A stretch of DNA of 64,000 nt from Oidiodendron maius Zn (lineage: Eukaryota; Ascomycota; Leotiomycetes; Myxotrichaceae): assembly GCA_000827325.1 (NCBI GenBank), contig KN832874.1:1906721-1970720 (forward strand), given 5' to 3'. Shown one piece after another: positions 43,039 to 54,678 of the stretch. Made by a program: the position numbers and the translations under genes. The notes below the pieces were generated by a model. That model did not search any database. It worked only from the letters and a program-made list of their open reading frames with translations, and was not told the DNA's origin. Numbering within the stretch: the first letter of the stretch is position 1; each line of letters starts with the position of its first letter.

Positions 43039-45277
43039 TCAAGCAATGTGAATGGTAGATCTCTGGGACTCTGAGAACCTGGTAGAAAAGTGTCCGTCAT
43101 CCATTCCAATCCGCTCCCAGGCCCCAGGTACCCGTAATGAGCGGCCTAAAAAGAGAACAACACGTCTCTTCTCTCCTTTACCGATTAAAAGGCACGCGCA
43201 TCTTGAGGTCCAAGATTGCTCAGGGGGCGATTCTCCATATGGAACTCGGATGACAGTGGATACATACTGACTATCAATATTACCACTCCATGGCTTCAAG
43301 GGAACATCAGGCTTGATTAAAATCCCTTTCTCTTTATGTAAGCCCATTACCCGATACTCATACATGAATTTATCTTCCATAATGGTTTGGTCGTATTGCT
43401 GTCTGCGTTCGATCGTAACGTGAAGCTGAAGGAAGACGATGTGACCAACAACACTGATCAAGCCTGAAGCCTCATTGAGACTTCGACATTCGAGATCCCA
43501 TTGTATTGGACTACTATCCAATGATTTGATAGTGGCATAGGAGATCGGGCCATCTACGCTAGCCCAACTCCAAGTCGGCGCATAAAATCCTGGATTCATC
43601 CAACATTCATTATGAACCTTATTAGGCTGTGTATCCCTGTGAGCTCGCCAGCTCAGACTCTCTATGAGCGTGTTTGACCACAAACCCCAGAAGGGTGACC
43701 CTTCTGTGCTCTTTTCAATACGCTTCATAACGGCATCCATAGCCGGGAGCCGATCAGAAGGTCGGGTAATATCTCTTTTCATAAACTCCTCAACTAAGGC
43801 TGTCCAGGCAAGGTGTGTTACATTATTAAGCCGGGCAGACCAAGAATAGCCAGCATAACTTTTATTAAATCCCTCCCAGATAGAATGGTGACGGCATTCG
43901 AATTTTAGTGCTGCGGGAGTAAAGAAGACTGTTCTTCTAGCAAGGAGACGTTCTTGCCAAATCCAGGCTCTAGTAGACACCTTGCCGTAATCACCCCCTA
44001 AGTTCTCTGTGCCTAAAGGATATGACCGTCGCCGGAATCGAAGTTCCCGGGAGCCTATTCCCTTAATATTCAAGTTCGCAGTATTGGCCAACCATTTGTC
44101 GTCTCTTGGGACTAATATACGGTCATTTTCAGTAGTAGCAGAAGCTGCTGAAATAGTTAGAGCAGCGTTTCCGTAGATCTCTCCCATCTTCGGTGCTTGA
44201 GAACCGAAATCTCCGTCATCTCCTTGGATGATACATAGTCGATCTATCCAGATATATTCAATCCTAAGCGCACGAGCAATATCGACTATATCTTGAAAGA
44301 GAGGTGGTAGGTCATTGAATTCTATACCGGCTTTCCTCGTGTTAAGGTTAGATGTGTTTGTGAGATATATATTCGGACTTCTAGGTCCCCAGCAATAGCT
44401 AAGAGCGATAAACGGTGCGCGAATATTCTTTGGCTCGATAAGCTGAATGTGACTTTCATTGTTGGCTTTGATCCAGATGATACGATCGGGGAGTAAAGGT
44501 AGAGGCCCATCTATTCCACATCTGTGTTCCTTAATACAAGTCGTAATATTCTCTTCGATGAAGTCGAAGCATTGTTGATCCCTAGCGTGTCGTGGGATCT
44601 CTTCTGCAAAGCCCACGTTCTCCACAAGGGCTGCTAAAGCAAGATCTAGTTGTGACTGTTAGCGGCTATCATATGTTGACTTTGTTCCTACTTGAGCTGA
44701 ATGACATACCATCCCTAGTAAGCCGCTGGTTATCCAGAATAACAGGTCGATAAATCTCAATCTCTATGGGCGGCTTTGAATCATCCAAAACCGTGACATT
44801 GTATTCTTTCCCACCTTCGACCGCGATGGTTGTATAACCAAACTGCAAGCGCACAACTACAGGAAGGCCGGCCGCTAGAAAAATATGAATGAATGTAGAA
44901 TCGGTCTCCCAGCCAGGATGTAGTGCCCCAAGTGCTAATTTCACCATGACGCAATGGGGACATCCGTTGCCCGCAGCCTCGAGTAAAATTTCTGACTTTT
45001 CGACCATTCTCTCTGTGGCTGGCGTTTCATCGGGGATATTGTACTCGATTTTGGCCCATTCCGTTTGATGCGACTCGCCATCCTGTGAAAACTTGGGGTC
45101 AAAGTTACCGCAGACCCGGCAAAGCAGACGTGGTGAAAATTTGACGTGTTCAGTTGCTAGTAGTAGTCTACTAGTATTTGATCCAGATGGGGTGGGTTGT
45201 TGGAAATCATTTCGTGTCTGATTTGGAGTAGGTATATTCTTCATATTTCCTCTGATCTTCCGAATAATGCTCTTCAT
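43039..45277 (-). CDS. HET-domain protein, two exons, intact
   Basis: Exons 45277-44710 and 44645-43039 are joined by a 64-nt intron (GTATGT donor, GCTAAC branch site, CTAG acceptor), giving 724 aa. The N-terminal region has CRVCGNF and CPHC pairs, a probable zinc-ribbon. The HET core reads FIALSYCWGPR, YIWIDRLCIIQGDDGDF, and VSTRAWIWQERLLARR. The last third contains the usual conserved YAPTWSWASVDGP block. Proteins of this class can trigger cell death on allorecognition. Unlike the HET genes at 0.2 and 55.9 kb, no internal stop is present. No dedicated partner gene is evident beside it. Confidence 0.9.
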
Positions 45278-45914
45278 CTCTGCTGTACGACCTGTCCAGG
45301 TGGTGTTTAAAGGAGTTAATGATTGATGGCAGGTGCTGCGGAGTCGCTCCAGTATCTCAAAGGGCCGTACTCTAAATACTGCAATCCACCCAATACTAGT
45401 TAAACTTCTGGAACGTTGCGACCGAAGCTTGGTCCACTAGTTGCAGCCTGAAAGGCATTGGAGCCTAAAGTTTGGGCATTTTCGGTCAGGTGTCGGATTG
45501 CTAAGCAAGCCACATAGACTAAACGTGAGTCGGCAACATGTTTACGTTCGGGGTACCTGAACAAGACAACTTTGCAACGACTATCTCCTTTTTCTGTTTC
45601 CATTCATTAGTTGCTATTTGTTGCTTCAGAAAAGTTGCATTTCTTAAAATGTCGTTTTGGTAGGAAGTTAAGGTAATTTACAAGAAGTAAGCTTGGAAGA
45701 TAATTTGATGCTTTCGTGTTTTGACGTCGTGATGTTCTGGCGCAGGCCGGCCAAAAATCCCGCCGTATTAGGGGACCAATCACTTGATCAACTTGACAAT
45801 CAAGAATCACCATATACTTTCAATTCCCTGGCCTCCCAAACCCCTTCCCGAATCCACGTCGCGACACAGAGAAACCCTTCATAAGCATCATATCAAATCC
45901 GCTGTCGCTACAAA
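45278..45914. other. Divergent promoter region
   Basis: About 640 bp between the leftward HET gene and the rightward membrane-protein gene; likely contains both promoters. No other feature seen. Confidence 0.4.
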
Positions 45915-46865
45915 ATGGGAGTTCCATCTGAGCCTGATATCGAACGCGCCAGCAGCGATGGGAATAGCGGCGCCCCAGCCGATATTGAAATGGTGCGATT
46001 CCTACGAGAAGAAATCCGAACTGCAGTCCAACACGAGCTAGCCACAACTTCAACCGCGCCGCCATCCTATGATTCCGCAGCACCACTGCTCATTGAAGAC
46101 CCTCCCGCCGCAAACCCTCCCGACGACACCAATGCCGAAGCACAAGATGCGAACCAGCTGAAGCAGAAGCCGAAAGGTTGGCGAGCTCATCTAAAGGATA
46201 CAGCTATCTATGGCGGCCCATACTGTGCCGTAATTCTCGGCATGGCCGTGCTCGGCATGCTAGGCGTCGACAATTTGTTGGAAATCAAAGTGCTCGCATT
46301 GTGCCTCCTGGTCACCATGTATCTCGTTTGGCCGCTCTCTCTTGTGAGTTTCTTGCCCCACCCAAGCCTTTTCTCATATCTCATTGCGTTCGTTATTTAG
46401 ATTTTCTGTAGCTGCGCTAGCGCCATCGCGTCGAGGTACTCTCCCAAAACTCCCACCGAGCAGCCGGGAGCGGAAGCACCTCCGAGCCCAGATGTTGGTG
46501 CCACTGCTCCCACCAACCCGGGAGCACCTACTGCTGCTGTCGTTGGGGCCTCTATTACGTGGCATTTCTTCTTCTGCTACATAGCACTTATAGGCGTTGT
46601 GTACTGCTGGGCTTCTATGGGGCAGCGAAATAATTCCTTGCTTGGCCAATACAAGGCTGCGCAGGCGTTTGATGGTAAGCTTGGGATGTTAGGTGGGTTG
46701 GAGAGGCTGGTTAAGTGCTTGGGAGAGGTGAAGGAGATTCAGACGGGGGAGAGGTTGGCTGGTGTCGGGGATATAGCGATGTGTTTGGCGAGTATGGGGG
46801 TTAAATCTACGGGGTTTGTTGATGGTGTTATGTGTATTCATGTGGTTACAGAGAATTCGACTTGA
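45915..46865 (+). CDS. Membrane protein of unknown function, two exons
   Basis: Exons 45915-46343 and 46401-46865 (57-nt intron GTGAGT...TTTAG) give 297 aa. The N-terminal 90 residues are polar and Pro/Ala-rich with a possible amphipathic helix (VRFLREEIRTAVQHEL). Then come hydrophobic helices GGPYCAVILGMAVLGMLG and VLALCLLVTMYLVWPLSL. A proline-rich loop (PTEQPGAEAPPSPD) separates these from ASITWHFFFCYIALIGVVYCW. The C-terminus is soluble, with Gly and charged residues. No family is recognised; the layout is typical of lineage-specific fungal membrane proteins. Confidence 0.65.
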
Positions 46866-48021
46866 GGTTGTAGGTCGAGGTTGTTGAAAGGGTGCCTAGG
46901 TGTCTAGGGCACTTACTTAGCACACCTCTCTTAGGCACGTCTTGCTAGTAGGCCTATATATGGCCGGAATGCCCTCGTAGTTTATTCTGTACAGTTGACA
47001 ATATACTTGATTTTCCCTAATTGAGCCCTGCGTATGATTCTCGTATTGCTACGTTGAGCTGGACGTTACTTCCAACAGAGGTAAGGATCGGGGGCTAGTC
47101 ATGTTCTGATATGGGGATTCTGAACCTCGGTGACTAAGAGAGAAGGCGCAGACTACAATGTATCACTCAAAGAAGACTTTTCTCTATTTTTCTGTTGTCA
47201 CGCATTAATTGGAATCCCTATGGAAGTCCTGGAGCGCGTACTGAAGTGGAGCAAGCCGGTTACACATACTTGATTCGCAGTCGTTCGCTCTGCCATACGA
47301 GTTGGTGGGCGATTTGAACTGGCAGGGTCAACATATACCCCTAGCACAAATGAGGAGGCTGGGAACGCGAGGGGTCTATTATAATATCAAAGGAGGGCCT
47401 TCTACAAATTCAAGGGAGCAGCGACGATACGGTGATAATATTCGGAATTAATAGGTCACGAGTGTTCCAGGAGAGGTATATAATACAACTTAAATAAAAA
47501 CAAATAGGAATTTTAATACATACACAGATTTTTAGTCGCTTAACTCGAAGTACCTACGTTTTGTCTCGTTACAGGGTGCGTCTCGGCACGCAGGGATAGA
47601 CGTTAGATAGATAGTAACCACCTGTAAAACAATTACAGTAGTGGGGGCAGTTATGGTATTATCATGGCGCCCGCTATACGAATTTACTATTATCAACTGA
47701 GAATTATTATTCGTTAGGTTATTACCACCGTTTCTCCGCGCGAGCAGACACTTTTTCGTCGCGGAGGGCGGACTTTGCCAAGCCCGCCAGCGGCCCCACA
47801 AGGCAGGAGCTAATGTAGCCTCTATCTTGATGGACCAAAGACATGCGATGTTCGCAGATTGGGCCTGGGCGGAATCGCTAAGTTGACGAGACGCAGTTGA
47901 CTAGCGTAGATTTGTGATGAATTAGAAAGATATCCTTTACTGAGAACACAAGCCAAGGTCATGCACGCCGGTCTGTGACAGTGTTTGTGCCGTACCTTTT
48001 AGCTAAAGTTCATGCATCCTA
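46866..48021. other. Intergenic, flank of the Fot1-like element
   Basis: About 1.15 kb. An 89-codon minus-strand frame at 47801-47532 has no recognisable domain. A segment near 47255-47330 resembles part of a tRNA but lacks a complete fold and B box. TA at 48020-48021 is the left target-site copy of the transposon. Confidence 0.4.
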
Positions 48022-48065
48022 ACGTATTTGATAAGCGAGTTGGCCATGCATGCGAGTTGGCCACT
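48022..48065 (+). repeat. Left 44-bp terminal inverted repeat
   Basis: Begins ACGTATTTGATAAG and matches the reverse complement of the right end exactly over 44 bp, with similarity continuing after a 1-nt gap. Inside it GCGAGTTGGCCA occurs twice as a direct repeat spaced by a few bases, a likely double transposase-binding site. Confidence 0.9.
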
Positions 48066-49823
48066 CCCTACTAAATTTCAGGGTTTTTAGAGCGAATACA
48101 ATACAACCACTTAATTAATTAAACTAATAAACTACCTAACTAGAAACCTGCTTTGTTAGGCATGTACAAGCAGTGTGTGATAATGATCTACATAGACTAC
48201 ACATACGTGGTGCACGTGTTTGTAGAGTTGCCTCCTCAGTCACCACCCTACTTTCTGGCACTATATTAGTACCCTGAGATAGAGCAATCCCCTCTGCATT
48301 AGTCAAAACCCCTCCAGCAGCTATAAAAGTCCTCTTTTTTGCCCTCTTTTTCTTCTGCCTTGTATTTTCATGCTGTAGTTGCCTATTCTCCTCTGCTAGC
48401 AGGACAGCACTATTCATGGCCAATTGATAGCCTTTGACTAATTGATCCAATACACGATTAGTCGGAGTTGGCAGGGCTGTACGCTTAATTGCATTAGCTT
48501 AAAGCTGTAGCTGAGCAGTATCATAAGGTGTCTCAAATGTCCATGGCTAAGTATTAGCAGGAGCATTAGTATAACTAGTCGAGGGTGGTGTTGGTGTCTT
48601 AAACTGAGTATTTAGCTTTGAGAGTACTCTCTCAGGGTTATACAGAACTAGTCCTGTAGCTACAAAACTGCTCTGAATATTGGCTAGAGTCATAGACTCT
48701 ATATATACAGTATAGTATACCTCAAGGAAGTCTGCCTTATCAATATAGTTAAGGCTATTGCATATATACCCCTCAATTTACTGTCCATATAATCGCTTTA
48801 GGACAGCAAAACAGCCAACTTCTAGTAGCTGTAGCAAATAAGAGGAGTGTAGTGGTATACAGAGGGTGATAATTGAGTGCTCTTTACAGAACAGGTTGAA
48901 TTCTGGAGCTATATGGCTACTATAGCTATCAAGAATAAGGAGTCAATATATACCCTTTATCCGATATACAGTATACTTTTCAAACACTCTCTTAAGCCAA
49001 GTAAGGCCTAATTCATTGTCTGTCCAGCCATTGTCACTAACTCCAAGTGCCCAGTCTAGAGGTCGGGTATCTGAGTACTATATTGATTGATGCAATTTAC
49101 CCTCAAAAATAATAACTGGTAGTAGAGCCCATCTATATACTGAGATACAATCAATAGCAGTCATCTATTCTCGATTGCCAGGCTATATTAAGACAGGTTT
49201 CTTACTCCTTTCTGCTCCAGTTATAACTTTAGCAGTTGAAATGACTCCCATTTGAAATCCAGTCTTATCAAAGTTGTAAATGTCCTTATCCAAAATCCTA
49301 TATTTTGCAATTGTATTCTATACAAGTCGAAACCAGTCTTGAATAATAGTCGGATCCTCACATTTCGCGTGTTGGTAATCATATTTCCGGTTATATTGCA
49401 ATTTCAAGACTCTATATCGTTTTACAAAGTTGTATACCTATCGCTCGCCAACTATATCAGGGCATCGCTTTTGAAGGAGGAGATTTGCTATTTGTTATAC
49501 AGTATTAGAACTAGCTAGTAGACCACGCTCGTCTATAGATAATATCCATTGGACTAGAGTCAATTCCTCTGTCTCTATAAGTTTATAGTTAGTAGGCTAA
49601 GAGTTGCGTCGTGAAGAGTGTTTATCCAGACGATATTGGAGGGTTAAACGCGCTACATCAAATAACTTTGCAGCAGCTCTAACACTTATACAACAACCTT
49701 GATTTAATGCCTCTATTGCAAGAGCAATTCGGCCTTCCTGGTGAACCAAGTGGGTATTATTTGGTGGAGACATGTTGACTAAGGTATGCAGGAGGTGCGT
49801 TGGTTTAGGTAAAATTAGTGGGA

Positions 49824-49867
49824 AGTGGCCAACTCGCATGCATGGCCAACTCGCTTATCAAATACGT
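49824..49867 (-). repeat. Right 44-bp terminal inverted repeat
   Basis: Perfect inverted copy of the left end, including the duplicated GCGAGTTGGCCA motif, followed by the TA duplication at 49868-49869. Identity of the two ends suggests insertion was not ancient despite the damaged transposase. Confidence 0.9.
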
Positions 49868-50004
49868 TAATGATATAATGATCAACATCCAACATCAAGC
49901 TCCATTAATGCGTATATGCCTGCATAACCTCGACTGCTAACAAAGGGCGGGTGTTAGCCTTTGTCTTCTGCTATTCGACAGCACCGTTTCATTTCCTCCA
50001 GCAA

Positions 50005-50952
50005 ATGGCCCAGTGCAGACACATCATGGTGGCAGATGTTACGTCCCACGCCTTCGCCGGCCGACTCGGCGGCAACCAAGAATTCATCCTTGATCCGAAG
50101 AACCTCGACAACGAAAGGGCCTTAAAACGTATCCCTGATGCTTCCCCGTTCCTCTCTGTGCGCGAAAGCTTTAATCTAAGGGGCTTTTTGGAACCTGAGT
50201 TATGGAAGGCGGCTGCGGTTGAATGCCTCGGCACAACGCTCCTCGTCTGGATCACGCTCTTCATCTGAGCACACCCGAGAGCGCCTCTGCCAGTTCCGTC
50301 TTCGACATCTGGCATCTATTCAACTCCTACTTTCTTAGGGCCTCTAGTAGGCGGTATCACAAATATAATCATCTTGACGCTCTTCATCTATTCGCTCGGT
50401 CCCGTATCGGGTGGACATTTAAACCCCATAATTACCATGTCGACATTTACGGCTCGCTTGACAACATTTCCTCGGATGGTTTTATACGTCACCTTTCAGA
50501 CGCTTGGGGCTGTTATAGCAGGCCTTCTTATGCGTTCAACTTACGGGACTCGCGATTTCTTGGTCGGAGGGTGCAGCGTCGACACAAGCCTTATACCTAC
50601 TAGGGATATATTCGCCCTTGAATTCATGGCTGATTTTACTCTAATATTTTTGGCGTTCGGAGTCGGATTGGATCCTCGGCAAAAAGGCACTTTTGGTCCT
50701 GCACTAGGGCCAATTCTAGTTGGCTTGGTGCTTGGTGTCTTGTCATTTGGTACTGCGATCGTGAGAACTGGCTATGGCGGCGCCTCTATGAATCCTGCAA
50801 GATGCACCGGCGCTTATGTTGGTAGTTGGTTTCCCGAATATGCCTGGGTGGTCTGGATTGGTCCTATCTCTGCTTCAATTATACATGGAGTAGTTTATTG
50901 GGCTATACCTCCGTGGAAGTATCCAAAATCAAGCCATGCGGAGAGTGTATAG
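50005..50952 (+). pseudogene. X-intrinsic (XIP) aquaporin interrupted by a TGA codon
   Basis: Membrane channel of the major intrinsic protein family. From ATG 50005 the frame is open for 87 codons through helix 1 (CLGTTLLVWITLFI). It meets TGA at 50266-50268, then stays open in the same frame to 50952. The rest reads GPLVGGITNIIILTLFIYS, the first pore motif GGHLNPIIT (NPI instead of NPA), then GGASMNPARC and a last helix. The NPARC motif with a Cys right after the pore Arg marks XIPs, which conduct water and small solutes such as glycerol. No acceptable intron removes the TGA. The codon aligns with Ser in similar channels as I recall them, so one base change could explain it. Probably a recent nonsense mutation. 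Confidence 0.8.
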
Positions 50953-51779
50953 TGCTCGGGTTAAGGAACATCATTCCCGTATATTATATGTTCTGCAGGC
51001 AATATAATGGAATAAAATGCCTCATGGATAACTATAGAAGTCACTAGAATACAGAACTCCTCTAAGCCATAGAGTTTTTAATGGATAACTTATACATCGT
51101 TATCTGGTGTATTATAGTAATTGCTTATTAATTCATACTATCCAGACCAAAATGTGGCATATTGTCTTTTTAGCTCCAGTTCTAATTATCCCACTCCGTT
51201 TCACGACCGAGCGTATCTGTGTTGACCTAATGCGGATGAATTGGCAGGAGGTGATAGTCTCCATGAAGCCTGGCCCATTAACGGCAAATTAGCAGAGAAT
51301 AGAGAGCACGAACGCTACGAAGGCGCATGCCTGGGGAGAAACAGCCGAGAAACGCATTTCGTAGCAATAGCTCTCCAGGTGACCGAAGCATCGGCATATC
51401 TGGCATTGTGTTGTTGGGACTGTCAAGATGAGTTTTTCCAAGCCTAACCCGGTGATATAGAGTCTATTTCTGATAGTCCATAAATTGGTGGACCAGTCAC
51501 ATTTGTCTCTAAGACTTAGAATTTGAAGAAACTAAACAGACTGCAATATTCCTGCAGTACATAATATCACACCAATCAACCAATGTACACTTCATTTTAT
51601 TGAGCTTCGTGTTGCTATTTATGCACAAAGCTGCATCAGCATCGTAGCACTCAAGGCAGAGAATGGTTCCATTTCAGGAGCGGGGGTCGTGAGTTGTTAT
51701 AGGTACCATCAATCCCAATATGTTGCAGAAGATGATCTGTATCCAACAAACAGAGCTTAATTCCATTCCCCTGTTACCT
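50953..51779. other. Intergenic
   Basis: About 830 bp after the aquaporin; short open frames at 51107-51447 show no family motif. Confidence 0.4.
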
Positions 51780-51975
51780 TACAGCTGCGCAATGTATCCT
51801 ATGCCGTTGATTCGGGAAAGTCCTAAAATATTAGCCCAAGTTAGGACAGCCATGGCACGATTGAACGGACACCTCCACCACATTAACCCAGCAACAGAGT
51901 CTGACCAGTGGGCATGCGGGCAGGCGAGAGAGGAAGGGGGGCTTCGGGTTTCTAAGGAAAGCTACGCATTTCAGT
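51780..51975 (+). mobile_element. Possible LINE (Tad-like) RNase H fragment
   Basis: The plus strand reads ILAQVRTAMARLNGHLHHI followed closely by a CGQA motif. This resembles the end of the RNase H region of fungal Tad-type LINEs, where a short LRTG-x-x-xLNxxL segment precedes a C-x-CG zinc motif. Only about 60 residues are recognisable and no flanking reverse transcriptase is seen. Confidence 0.35.
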
Positions 51976-52050
51976 AGGTACTTTAATATTTAGCGCGAAT
52001 CTCGCCTTTGCAGGCTAAATATTCTAAGACTGTAATTACCTAATAGCTGC

Positions 52051-54296
52051 CTACTCTAGAAAGTGTGGCCAGCTTATCCAATTTGACGCCTCGCCGTCGA
52101 ATGTGGGATATCGCGTATTAAAAGTTCCTGGGTATATCTCAGGTAATTGGTGCGGGGGACAAGCATCTGAAACCTGAATTGCGAGACCATAATCATTGAA
52201 CCTCTCGCTATGAGGATCTAGACTTTCATCTAAAACTGGTCCAGCGTTAGAAGTATTGAGGGTCGATCCCATAGTATCGCCGATTACGCTGCAAGCTCCA
52301 TTCCATTCTAGTGAAATCTCGCGGTCCCGTGCAGCACGAGCCTTTCTTAGCAGCCTATTTAGAGGCTTATACGCTTTGTCGTGTGTCTCGTCCAAGTCCA
52401 GGTACTGGCCAAATTCGGCCTCATGTATCTGACTGGAGGCTGACGGGACTCGCCAGGCTCGTGATCCAAGCTGGAGTGCGGCGTATATTGCCTTCCAAGC
52501 TCTCTTGACCAGTTCGCCTTGCGTTCGTAGACACAATTCCGTGAGTACGAAGGTTATTGCATACCACTGAATGTAAGTTTCACATAGCCATCTCCACTTT
52601 CGAGTCTGCACCTCAGTATTCAGACGCAGCCAAGTCTCGAGAATCGAGATTGACCCTATAAATAGGCTATTTCTGGTATCTTGGGAGAGGCCTGTGCAGC
52701 TTTCCCGTCGCAAATACGGATGATACGCAATAAGCCACATTTTCGTCACTACGATCCCAGAAATAGCCTCAACATACCAACAAAACGGATTTGATGTATC
52801 GCGGTGTTTGAGGAAGAGTTCTTGAAGTCGCTCTTGGTGCTTTAGTATCAACTGGCTCTTTTCTGTAATGCTCTGTGATGCGTGAAATTTACCACATCTC
52901 CCAATTGTTCCAGCTTGCGCATACTGGAGACGTCGAAAGGTTCTGGTTGCATCAAATCGTACTACACTGAACGTCATCTCGGTAAGACCAGATTTCGGTT
53001 CAGGAAGAGCTGTCATGCTGGGGAAAAGGTCTGAATCATTAACATTGACAGGGAGTTGTGTGTCAGCACCTTCGCGTGGGATCGCAGCATCATAACCGGA
53101 GTCTTCAGACGCCCGACAATCGAGAACGCACAGGCACCACCACAGTCTTCGCCTCATCTCCACTGTAAAGGGTGATAGGTTGAAATGGGTGCCATCGCGG
53201 TGGATACCAGCATTTTGGGCCAGTCGAACAGCCAGAGCAGTAAGAGTCCACATGAGACGTATGCTGCACTGAGTTCGAAGGCCGGTTAGGTAAATAACAA
53301 AAGCTTGCAGGACTATCATTTCCTCCGTCTCAAGAAGACGTGCCTGTGTTAACGCCTGCTCCATAGCAAACTTGTAAGTGCAGAGAAGGTGGCTCTTCTC
53401 GCCTCCGAGGATCTCCATGCATTCTCCCGGTGAGAGACTTACGACAACGGAGAAGTATGTAGCAAACATCAACGTCTCAACACCTTTGGAAATGCAATCC
53501 AATTGCTCCGTGGCCTGGAGAACAAGGGGCTCCACAGTGGGTATGTGAAGTACTTTGATAAGGACATCGCAATTATCTTTGTAGAGACGCCAGTACACTG
53601 GAATTCTGTCCGGTGGCGGATGTAACCCGGTTAAAATGTTGCATGAATAACTAGGGCCGAAGATGTAAGTTAGATCAGCTGCCCCAATGTCTGCGGGCGG
53701 GTCCGATTTTTCAGGAATCTCTTCCAACAGGCTCTTGAGGTCTTCAACCTAAATGGAGAGGCTGTCAGGATAATATCTCAACTGGATACAGTGGTGTATG
53801 TGGAACGACGTACCTCTTCGTTCAAACTCGCCCAAAAATTGCTGGTAATATATCTACTTCTTCCCTCCCCAATGGCGAGCCTCCCGAACTCTGTTTCTAG
53901 TCCATCCGCTTTGCTCATAGAGTTCTGCCCATGGCTAGATGGATCGGCTGGGATGTTCTCGATCTCGTTGGTTGACTGCTCAGCAGCCTTATCCATCTCA
54001 ACAAGTGGCAGTGGGGAATTACCCTCAAGATCTTTTCGCATATGCTTTATAACATCCTCGAGATGACCGAGCCTTTCCATTGCGCTAAGAGACAACTTTT
54101 TCCTCGTGGAAGGACGCCTTGGGACGAATATGCATTCGGAACTGCCTTTGAAACAGTTTGTACAAGGATAGACTCTATCACACCGTTTCTTTTTGTTCCT
54201 ACATGTCAGACATGAATAGGGGTGCAGCGAGGGATTTTGGGACAGTGATGTATCAACGCGGCTGCTCGTATCTGTGGGACCCGTTCGCTCAATCAT
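52051..54296 (-). CDS. Zn2Cys6 transcription factor, two exons
   Basis: Exons 54296-53814 and 53748-52051 (65-nt intron, GTACGT...TTTAG) give 726 aa. ATG 54296 (MIERTGPT) is preferred because the upstream in-frame extension has no family character. The zinc cluster reads CLTCRNKKKRCDRVYPCTNCFKGSSEC with spacing 2-6-5-2-6. A coiled-coil linker follows (MERLGHLEDVIKHMRKDLEG). The second exon carries the fungal-specific TF domain with FGPSYSCNIL, RRRLWWCLCVLDCRASED (the core motif) and D(A/S)-type sugar-regulator-like segments. It lies between the broken aquaporin and the nitroreductase; no target can be inferred. The frame is intact. Confidence 0.9.
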
Positions 54297-54678
54297 AGTG
54301 GACCCTAGTAGCTGATAAAGCACAACCTGGATTACGTATTGTAAGTTGTGGCAGAGAAATACCAGAATGAAGGATTTGAAGCAGGTTCTCGGGCTTTCGG
54401 GGAGCGACATTGCTAATGCTTCCGCCGATCGGATGTATGTGTCAGCACGGAGTCTTGGCAAAGGCCGCATGTTTCTAGGTCTATCATAGGTTAAACCTAA
54501 AATGGTATGCTTGCAAGTATGCTGTCCTTCATTTCGTACCGCAAAATGCCGTTTTTCACTGCTAGTATAAATCTCCGAGCAGTCGCCTTCTTGACCTTAG
54601 AATAAGGTGTGTCCTTGAATGAGGGATCATCCAATCCCACAGCTATTCGCATAAATTCATTCAACTTTGCGCTGCACC

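Larger units (their letters stand above)
48022..49867 (-). mobile_element. Fot1/pogo-type DNA transposon, complete ends, decayed transposase
   Basis: A 1,846-bp element flanked by TA on both sides (48020-48021 and 49868-49869), the usual Tc1/mariner/pogo target duplication. The transposase is encoded on the minus strand. Its N-terminal part (from about 49839) includes EGRIALAIEALNQGCCISVRAAAKLF, a helix-turn-helix of the psq type. The DDE core is readable with interruptions: DNGWTDNELGLTWL, LLILDSYSSH, and PLHSSYLLQLLEVGCF. The C-terminus ends near 48136 in a coiled-coil and a Cys-rich tail. Several stop codons interrupt the core, so it is inactive. The length matches Fot1-class elements. Confidence 0.85.

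Noticed and set aside
47255-47330. tRNA-like segment on the minus strand (D-arm-like ATGGCAGAGCG and GACTGCGAATC)
   Set aside because: No complete cloverleaf and no GGTTCGAATCC-type B box follows; the acceptor stem does not pair.
47532-47801. 89-codon minus-strand frame near the Fot1-like element
   Set aside because: Outside the transposon ends and without a recognisable domain; could be an LTR or other relic, but nothing specific supports it.
50246-50339. Intron removing the aquaporin TGA
   Set aside because: It would delete half of helix 1 and its loop, which align with other XIPs, and the donor GTCTGG is weak.
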